Shown here in pieces: positions 57,400 to 64,000 of a DNA stretch of 64,000 nt. The stretch is from Microglena sp. YARC (taxonomy: Eukaryota; Chlorophyta; Chlorophyceae; Chlamydomonadales; Chlamydomonadaceae): positions 31,878,579 through 31,942,578 of the forward strand of contig CM039463.1 of the NCBI GenBank assembly GCA_022414725.1. The letters are read 5' to 3'. Made by a program: the position numbers and the translations under genes. Numbering within the stretch: position 1 is the stretch's first letter; each line of letters opens with the position of its first letter. The notes under the pieces are model-generated. The model was given only the letters and a program-made list of their open reading frames with translations. It had not been told where the DNA came from and searched no databases.

Positions 57400-58640
57400 G
57401 CCACGCAGCTCTCACGCGTGCCTTTTAACACGTCATGGTACAGCTACATGCCGTTAGCATAACACCAACTGTCTCAGGTGGAATACGAAAGACACCCAAG
57501 AAAGTTGGCGACAAGGCTGAAGGGATCATGGAATAGCTGGAACCAGGATTGTTCAGGGGGACCTCCAAATCTGCTTCTCGAGACGCAGCCTGTTTCAAAA
57601 TCTGCTTCTTGAGGCGCAACCGGTTCCAAACTCTGCGCCTGCGATGCAATGGACCCTTCTCTGCAAATCAAAATCAAAAGCTGCGTCTTGGACGCAACCA
57701 AACCACTGGATCTGCTTTTGCAGCGCAGCGGACCCTATGTGCGCTGTAAGATGCAGCGTTCTGAACAACCCTGGCTGGGACCAGATCCTTTCATAAAGAA
57801 AACAAGTCGCTTGTCAGTTGTCGACCTGGACACGTCTTTAAACTGTCTAATCTGCTTAGTACGCTCCCTGTTTTCTGTGAGTATATCACGAGGGGAGTTG
57901 GAATTGGAAGATGGTGAGCTGCCCTGAGTTGGCTGAAACACCATGTTACAATTCAAATTCAAGTCAGTCGTCGAACTGGTGATGTTGGATCTGATGGTGA
58001 GAGCCAAGCGCACTTCAAAAAAAGGTTGTTAAAGGAATTTCACCCCACTCCAGGAGGTGGGTCTCCCGACACAAACCAGCGACACCGAGGATTCAGATCG
58101 AATGGCGCTGCCACTCCTTCAAAAGGCACACTTAGGGTCGGGGGGAGATACCGACCCTCGAGCAAATGAACGTGCACCGCTACCCCTATTGACCACTGTC
58201 AGATTCATTGCTGCTAGAGAACGCCTTCCTCCGCAGAAAATCCTGGGCATGTCTTTAAACTGTCTAGATCTGATTGTGTTCTGTGCTAAGTGTCAGCAGA
58301 TCGCCGGTAGAAGATGTCTGGCTGACCGAATAGTTCCGGAGTATGCGGGGTGTACAGGAACCTTCTAGGTGTTCCGATACCTACCAGGAAGTTGCGTCAC
58401 ACTCTGCTGTACCACAGAGTGTGCTCACCATTCCTTCCAGCTATACTCAGAGTTTACGCACTATACCCTTGACAGAGTGTATTTATAGCTACGCTCTCTC
58501 TGCTGTAATGTCCCATTTCTCTTTCTAGAGTGCCTCCCCAGACTCATTGCCTCTACGACCTTTTCAACACTCCGTTGACACTAAGGAGCGTAGTGTTGTA
58601 CTGTAGTAGTAAATGAATGTATGAAGAGACTGGATCAAGT
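57400..58640 (+). other. Region with unassigned short ORFs
   Basis: Open stretches at 57549-57749, 57649-57927 and 58057-58368 (plus) have no recognisable product. The last contains LPLLQKAHLGSGGDTDPRAN and CAKCQQIAGRRCLADRIVPE. CGTCTTTAAACTGTCTAATC (57832) and TGTCTTTAAACTGTCTAGAT (58250) share a motif that could be a duplicated exon edge. Possibly an exon of a plus-strand gene, head-to-head with the SET gene; weak. Confidence 0.3.
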
Positions 58641-58925
58641 CTTTTTTGATAGTTTTGAATAGGTTTTTTTTGTACTGTATTTTTCGTTCGAAGAAGAGGA
58701 ATATATAAAAAAATGGGAAAAAGTGATTTGTTCGAGTTTACATTTTCTGGGAATAATTTTGTACTGCCGCAGACGGCGAGCAGCCAAATTCCTGGCTGAA
58801 GCTATGTAACCAAGTTCAAGTTCAAGCGATAGTAGTATATATAGGACCGGCAAATCATATGATATTCACCAAAGGCGAGTATGATATCATATGATATCAT
58901 ACAAATTGCATCGTATACATACATA

Positions 58926-61900
58926 CATACATTACATGTTAAAGTCTACTTGACACCGCGAGGGTGTATGAGACTCTGTGCTTTAAACAAAAAGAAAAAG
59001 CACCCACAAAGCAAAAAACCCCATTACATCAGGGGTGTGTCGAGGACAAACAAACCAAACTCCCAACCACCGTTTTGGTGGCGTAGGTATTAAACCCCTT
59101 AGAGCAGGACCCAGATCTCAACCACTTACAGTGGCGGAGGTAAGAAGCTAACAAATGAGAAGTCTCAAGAAGAAAAAAAAGGGATAATAAATTACGGTGC
59201 CACTAAGCAGTCCAGGGCTTCCTGTCTTGCTCTTCTACAAGTAGAAAGATAGTCGGCTAGGTTGCTCCAAAAAGACTTAGTGCCATTTCCATTCATAAAG
59301 GTTCTGAATGTGGAATCGCAGAATTCCACATTCCATACGGTTAAGTCGGTATCCTCATGGACATGCCTATAAATATCTGTAAACAGATTCTGGTAGCGGA
59401 GGCGAATATCATTATAAAAAGGGCACTCAAACATATGCATTTCATCCTCAGTTTTTTGGAACCCACACATTTGACAGTGTCTCATTGAGCGAGGGATGTG
59501 TGCTCTATCCACCACCCTCATTCTTTCTGTGTTCAGCCAATGGGAACCCATTCTAAACTGTGCTATAGAACGAATCTGATCCTGCTTATGTAAGGCGGAT
59601 GTAAAAGGAATCAAGCCATTCTCATCATTGCTGTTGGCTGCGAACCATTTTTGGTATCGGAGGCGTTTAAAGCCAACCCTTCTCTCATCAGGGATGTCTC
59701 TAACTGCATTGGTGTCACTTGGGTACTTAAACCTCCATGACTCAAAAACTTCAGACATGATACCTTCGACATCGACAGCCTCCAAAATGTTGATGTTTTT
59801 ACTGGATCCTAGCTTGTGGAGAGCACAACGCAAGTCATGAACCCAGCCAGTGTTGGAGTCAAAAGATTCCTCAAGAGCCATTCTAATGAGATCCTCAGGT
59901 TCTTTATGTATGGTCTTGTTCCAGAAGCGCAAAGCTTGTTTAAGCCAAGCAAAACACAACGGGGTTCTACCCAGCTCTTCCATGATAATATTAGATGTAG
60001 TAGATTGGCAAACACCCAACATTTGTTTAAGTATACCTCTATGCCATTTCTCACAAGCATGGTCATTTGAGATAAGTGTGTTGTTCAGAATAGAAGGAGC
60101 CCACACCTCACAGCCAAAATTCAGGATAGGTTGTACAAGAGAATCAAACAGGTGGGTGAGAATATCAATATTGTATATCTCCATAGTATGGCATCGCCTA
60201 CGAAGCATGTGGTGTGCCTTTTGGGCCTTAGTGAGCATCCTAGAAAAAGCAGCTTTTGCACGATTGCTTGAGTCACCATCCACAAAGAGGGATCCCAAGT
60301 AGATAAAAGATAACTTTGTAGAAAGTTGTGCTCCATCATAGACAAATTTGTAATCAGGATCCATGCAGGCCTCATCACAGAATTGTTTGTTGAAAACGAC
60401 AATCTCAGTTTTCTTTATATTCACAGCCATCTTAGTAGCCTCGCAGAAATCTCTCAGGCAGTCAAGCATCGCTTGCATATCTGCCGGGGATTCTGCCATT
60501 ATAGCTAGGTCATCAGCATAAAGTAACAGTTGCAGAATCTTTCCCCTAAGCTCAGCCCCTACATTTGGGAGCTTGGATTGGAGGAACGATTCAATTCTAT
60601 CAATGAACAGACCGAATAGGAGTGGGGATAGGGGGTCACCTTGTTTAACTCCTACAAGGGATGGAAAGGAGGATCCAATGTCCCCATGTAGGCGAACTTG
60701 GAAAACAACATGATTATACATGGACTTCAGAATACTGAGATAGGGGTCCTTGACTCCTAGCCTTGCTAAGCAATCCCATAGCAAGTCTCTGTTGACCCAA
60801 TCATAAGCCTTCTTGAAATCAACAAAAGCCACAAAGAGTGGTTTTTTCTTTTCTCTATATTTATCTACAATATGGTTAAGAATGAATGATGCATCTGCAG
60901 TACCCCTACCACTTCTAAATCCATATTGGCCAGCGGCTCTGAGGTTGAATTCTTCTGACCAATCATCTAGTCTACGTAGCATGCAAAGGGAGAAGATCTT
61001 TCCTATGGAGTTGCTCACCGCAAGACCTCGATAGTTGTCCTTGTCATACACACTGCCTTTGGATTTGGGTACGGGTACCAAGGCAGCTGCAGCCCATTGG
61101 CTAGGGTAAGAAGTCTTCCAGATGAGATTAAACAGGTTAGTCATAGCTTGTACAAATCGGGAGTTGGCCTCATGGGAAGCAAATCTGTACCATTCTGCAG
61201 GGATACCATCTACCCCGGGGGAGGAGTTTTTCCGTAGGGATTGGAGAACAGAAAACACCTCCTCGGTGGTAAAGTCTTGACATAACCATGTTGGTGCGGC
61301 CTCTATCTGAGGTCCATCAGCTTGAGGGACAAAGTCCCTAGCATCCAGACTTGGATCAATACCTACTTGCACATCAAAGAGGTCTGCAAAATAATCAGTC
61401 CAATCATGAATTGTGATATCTGCCGTAGTGGCCTTGTTAGGCTCACGCACGTCTTTCCAAAAACTTTTCGGATTATGCCGAAGATTCGTATGAAGGTTCT
61501 CCATGCGTGTTTCTAGCCACTTCCTCTTCTTTCTTCTGAGAATCCTCTTGTACTCCTTGTGCATAGAACCAGCCAAGTCAGAGCTAGAGCCATGTTGATG
61601 TTCTGCTTGGCTTGCTGCCTGTCTAGCACGATTGCATTCATCATCATACCATGCGTTCACGGGCCCGTGCTTACGCTTAGCTACAGGTTTGTGACATGGT
61701 GTGCATTTGCTTATGGCTAGTTCAATAGCACTAGCAATCCCCTTCTCTGAATCTTCCATAGATGAGCTATGGAGTGCATTGTCAAGTAATCGGATAACGT
61801 CTGGATCACGCTTAATTGTGTGTGCATACATCTGGACATAGTTGTCTTTCCATTTCAGTTTGGGCGAAGGTTTACCACCAGCAGGTGTACTAATAGTACC

Positions 61901-62362
61901 TTGAGAAGGCCTGAGGGCAGCATCTGGTATGTGGAGTGTGATAGGCATGTGGTCAAACTTTCCACCCCCGGGCCTGAGAGGGCAGTCATGCTTGGGAGCC
62001 ACACTAAACTTGACTCCTGGGTGTTTGAGAAGACTAGGGGCGGCTAGCGCATAATCAATGACAGATTTCTTGTCCATGCCATCTGCAAAGAAGGTATGTG
62101 CACCTTGCATATCACCTTCTGTTCTACCGTTAAGGATGATAAGACCAGTAACTACACATAGCTGGAGTAGGGCCCCCCCCAATCGATTGGGGGGAGCTGT
62201 GTCCATGCTACACCTCGGTTGAATGGTTTGGTTGGGGGCTGTACTACTGGTTTGGGATACTGGTTCATCTCCTAACTCGGTATCATCATTGTCCACACCA
62301 AGACCAACCCGAGCGTTGAAGTCACCCATCACCACAACGTTGCCTTTTTCCTGTATGATATT
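58926..62362 (-). mobile_element. LINE (non-LTR retrotransposon), APE type, 5'-truncated
   Basis: Carries a 1047-codon ORF from ATG 62335 to TAA 59192 plus a ~260-bp 3' UTR ending GTCAAGTAGACTTTAACATG and a short ATGT-type tail. Coding similarity extends just upstream of the ATG (…QEKGNVVVMGDFNA), so the first half of the endonuclease domain is missing and the element is dead on arrival unless supplied in trans. 3'-end copies at 34664-35165 and 56943-57090 show the family is active or recently so. Confidence 0.95.
59192..62335 (-). CDS. LINE ORF2-like protein: endonuclease (partial), reverse transcriptase, zinc finger
   Basis: 1047 residues, uninterrupted. C-terminal half of an APE endonuclease at 1-140 (MGDFNARVG; IDYAL; FDHMPI). 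Reverse transcriptase ~415-650: KSKGSVYDKDNYRGLAVSNS, QYGFRSGRGTADASFI, FVDFKKAYDWVNRDLLWDCL, VGVKQGDPLSPLLFGLFIDR, and the catalytic YADD within LLLYADDLAIMA at ~606. Near 950-970 a Cys/His finger, CQMCGFQKTEDEMHMFEC. The order matches L1/CR1-like elements; I would not assign a clade. It makes cDNA by target-primed reverse transcription. The intact ORF despite 5' truncation suggests recent insertion. The Met used here is internal to the original protein. Confidence 0.96.
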   Translation of the reverse strand: MVMGDFNARVGLGVDNDDTELGDEPVSQTSSTAPNQTIQPRCSMDTAPPNRLGGALLQLCVVTGLIILNGRTEGDMQGAHTFFADGMDKKSVIDYALAAPSLLKHPGVKFSVAPKHDCPLRPGGGKFDHMPITLHIPDAALRPSQGTISTPAGGKPSPKLKWKDNYVQMYAHTIKRDPDVIRLLDNALHSSSMEDSEKGIASAIELAISKCTPCHKPVAKRKHGPVNAWYDDECNRARQAASQAEHQHGSSSDLAGSMHKEYKRILRRKKRKWLETRMENLHTNLRHNPKSFWKDVREPNKATTADITIHDWTDYFADLFDVQVGIDPSLDARDFVPQADGPQIEAAPTWLCQDFTTEEVFSVLQSLRKNSSPGVDGIPAEWYRFASHEANSRFVQAMTNLFNLIWKTSYPSQWAAAALVPVPKSKGSVYDKDNYRGLAVSNSIGKIFSLCMLRRLDDWSEEFNLRAAGQYGFRSGRGTADASFILNHIVDKYREKKKPLFVAFVDFKKAYDWVNRDLLWDCLARLGVKDPYLSILKSMYNHVVFQVRLHGDIGSSFPSLVGVKQGDPLSPLLFGLFIDRIESFLQSKLPNVGAELRGKILQLLLYADDLAIMAESPADMQAMLDCLRDFCEATKMAVNIKKTEIVVFNKQFCDEACMDPDYKFVYDGAQLSTKLSFIYLGSLFVDGDSSNRAKAAFSRMLTKAQKAHHMLRRRCHTMEIYNIDILTHLFDSLVQPILNFGCEVWAPSILNNTLISNDHACEKWHRGILKQMLGVCQSTTSNIIMEELGRTPLCFAWLKQALRFWNKTIHKEPEDLIRMALEESFDSNTGWVHDLRCALHKLGSSKNINILEAVDVEGIMSEVFESWRFKYPSDTNAVRDIPDERRVGFKRLRYQKWFAANSNDENGLIPFTSALHKQDQIRSIAQFRMGSHWLNTERMRVVDRAHIPRSMRHCQMCGFQKTEDEMHMFECPFYNDIRLRYQNLFTDIYRHVHEDTDLTVWNVEFCDSTFRTFMNGNGTKSFWSNLADYLSTCRRARQEALDCLVAP

Positions 62363-62545
62363 GTATTTAAATTTTCCTGTATGATATTGTATTTAAATTG
62401 TTTTTAAATTGTTTTTAAATTGTTTATTTAAATTTTGTTTATTTAAATTTTGTTTTGTTTTTAAATTGTTTATTTAAATTTTCCTGTATGATATTGTTTT
62501 TAAATTGTTTTTAAATTTTCCTGTATGATATTGTATTTAAATTGT
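62340..62545. repeat. Tandem repeat at the LINE 5' junction
   Basis: TTTCCTGTATGATATTGT occurs at 62347, 62373, 62480 and 62517, separated by TTTAAATTG-type filler. The first copy is LINE coding sequence (codons for YNIIQE), so the repeat was generated from the truncated end of the element. Confidence 0.9.
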
Positions 62546-62685
62546 TACTTTAGCCTGGTCAGACTGCCAGCATCATATTATATCATATGATGACATGATA
62601 TCATATGATATCATGTTGCCGTTCCCTAAGTTTAAAGTAGTATGTACTACCTACGTTTACTCCACCTAGCCCCTTTCAGTGACAT

Positions 62686-62868
62686 TCAATGGTCTAGTGG
62701 TAGACCAGATCGCTTGAGGATGAAGAGTTGGGGGTTCGACTCCCCCTTCAGTCGCTCTTGGCGTTGTAGGTCGTCGTCAACCGCGATGATTGCTTGTCCA
62801 GTAGACCGCTCCCTACCCGCGTACGACGGGCTCCCTTTACACCACGCCCCACCAGGCGTTATCATTAC
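62686..62868 (+). mobile_element. tRNA-derived SINE, copy 1
   Basis: A-box TGGTCTAGTGG at 62690 and B-box GGGTTCGACTCCC at ~62733 with tRNA-like spacing and a T-arm GGGGGTTCGACTCCCCC. Acceptor and anticodon stems are imperfect, so not a functional tRNA. The 3' part shares GTCAACCGC, CGGGCTCCC and CCCCACCAGGCGTTATCATT with copy 2. Confidence 0.82.
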
Positions 62869-62879
62869 CTTTACTCCAC

Positions 62880-63086
62880 CTGCAGACAGAGAGTAGCCTG
62901 AAAGCCGATTTATTTCGCTGGACTGAAGAAGGTGCTGGGTTCGAATCCCTAAGGGAGCGCTTTCGTGTTCGCAGTCGCTGTCAACCGCCATAGTGGCACT
63001 GCCCAGGTTAAGTAGCAGCCCGATCTCTACCGCCGTAAGGCAGGGCTCCCGTAATACCAAGCCCCACCAGGCGTTATCATTACTTG
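62880..63086 (+). mobile_element. tRNA-derived SINE, copy 2
   Basis: B-box GGGTTCGAATCCC at 62938; the A-box is degenerate and its head overlaps a repeat C-like piece (CCTGCAGACAGAGAGTAGCC). The 3' body and end, GCCCCACCAGGCGTTATCAT, match copy 1. Adjacent same-orientation SINEs. Confidence 0.78.
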
Positions 63087-63117
63087 AAAGCTGATATACC
63101 AATTAATCAATTCAATT

Positions 63118-64000
63118 CAATTACTCCCCAGCAGATGAATCTGATATTCTGATGCGGAGTCAAACTCATTATCTGATTCACTGCTACTAGACGACACCTT
63201 GCTGCTACTAGATCACACGACCAAGTAGCAGACCCACTATAATACTAAACCCTGCTGCCACTAGACCACACGACCAAGTAGCAGACCCACTATAATACTA
63301 AACCTTGCTGCCACTAGACCACACGACCTAGTAGCAGACCCACTAGACCACTATACCTGACTGCTACTAGACCACTAGACTCGTAGCTTGCTGCTACTAG
63401 TATCTAAGCATTTTACAGTCCAGGGGTAGGCCAAATAGGCTAAAGGGACTTGCCCAACCGACACCGTGTACCAGACAATACCTTGCTGCTGGACCAAACC
63501 TTGCGAGCAGACTAGTCATACAGCCCAAAACGGCAAGTGCACTGCTACTAGATGACGCCTTGCTCCTCTCCACATTTTCACAAGCCACAAAGCTGCATAA
63601 CGACACCTTATTCGCCAGAAGACGAATCTGATGCGGACTCATAGCCACTATCAGACTCATTGCTACTAGTCGACACCTTGTTTCGCTCCACATTTCCACA
63701 AGGCTGCTAAACGAGGCCTTATTCACCAGAAGAAGAATCTGATGAGGAGTCAAACCCACTATCGGGCTCACTGCTACTAGATGACATCGTGCTGCTAGAC
63801 CACACCTTGCCAGCAGACGGGCCATATTGCCCAAAACGGCAAGAGCACTGTTGCTAGGCGATACCTTGCTCCTCTCCACATTTCCACAAGCCACAAGGCT
63901 GCTAAGCGACGCCTTATTCACCAGAAGATAAATCTGATGCGGAGTCAAACCCAATATCGGACTCACTGCTACTAGACAACACCGTGCTGCTAGACCACAC
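63118..64000 (-). repeat. Tandem copies of a gene end encoding an acidic Ser-rich C-terminus
   Basis: Minus-strand units encode SSSSEPDSGFDSSSDSSSGE, SESDIGFDSASDLSSGE or SESDSGYESASDSSSGE, each followed by TAA. Units at about 63120-63175, 63610-63670, 63735-63785 and 63910-63970, with GCTGCTAGACCACACCTTGC filler. The true gene should lie to the right of the window. Repeat G is inserted at 63413-63465. Confidence 0.75.

Noticed and set aside
58926..62362. Full-length, autonomous LINE
   Set aside because: The endonuclease domain begins only at the GDFNA motif; the N-terminal half and the 5' UTR are absent.
62686..62760. Functional tRNA gene
   Set aside because: A- and B-boxes and T-arm are good, but acceptor and anticodon stems have several mismatches, and a related copy with the same 3' body lies next to it; a SINE fits better.

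Overview
The window is nuclear DNA of a eukaryote: spliced genes with GT-AG introns, an APE-type LINE, tRNA-derived SINEs, and scattered TTTAGGG-type heptamers (telomere repeat of plants and most green algae). An ARF-GEF of the GNOM/GBF1 class and a SMYD-like SET protein fit a green alga with a large, intron-rich, repeat-laden genome. The species cannot be read from the sequence.

Layout. (1) 1245-21694, minus strand: an ARF-GEF gene. Sixteen exons join with consistent phase into 910 codons, from the start Met through the DCB, HUS and Sec7 regions into HDS1; the C-terminus lies beyond the left edge. (2) 22518-32863, plus strand: a head-to-head neighbour, six exons, 913 predicted residues, mostly disordered, family unknown. 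(3) 33-36.5 kb: repeats and a 5'-truncated LINE copy. (4) 37935-56520, minus strand: a SMYD-like SET-domain gene in nine recognisable exons. Its reading frame is damaged at three places. (5) 56.5-58.9 kb: a LINE stub, a MITE and unassigned short ORFs. (6) 58926-62362, minus strand: a LINE with a 1047-residue endonuclease/reverse-transcriptase ORF, 5'-truncated. (7) 62686-63086: two adjacent tRNA-derived SINEs. (8) 63118-64000: tandem copies of what looks like the stop-codon end of another minus-strand gene that lies off the right edge.

The main observation concerns the introns. In all three genes most introns are built largely from tandem, diverged copies of the neighbouring exon edge. These copies include the end of the coding sequence, the splice site and some intron flank. 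Copies of a 3' exon edge with its donor lie in the downstream intron, and copies of a 5' exon edge with its acceptor lie in the upstream intron. Two to ten decoy splice sites accompany many exons. Some arrays have collapsed into minisatellites whose unit is a splice site plus flank. Terminal exons show the same pattern with their stop codons, and one exon of the ARF-GEF gene exists as three full copies with intact donors.

Mobile elements sit inside these arrays, some with visible empty sites. They include a hAT-like MITE carried along by array amplification, a 220-bp element, a second MITE family, and several SINE-like families with tetranucleotide tails. Proteins were inferred by joining exons by eye. 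Splice sites were chosen by GT-AG, phase continuity and family resemblance, with no transcript evidence.
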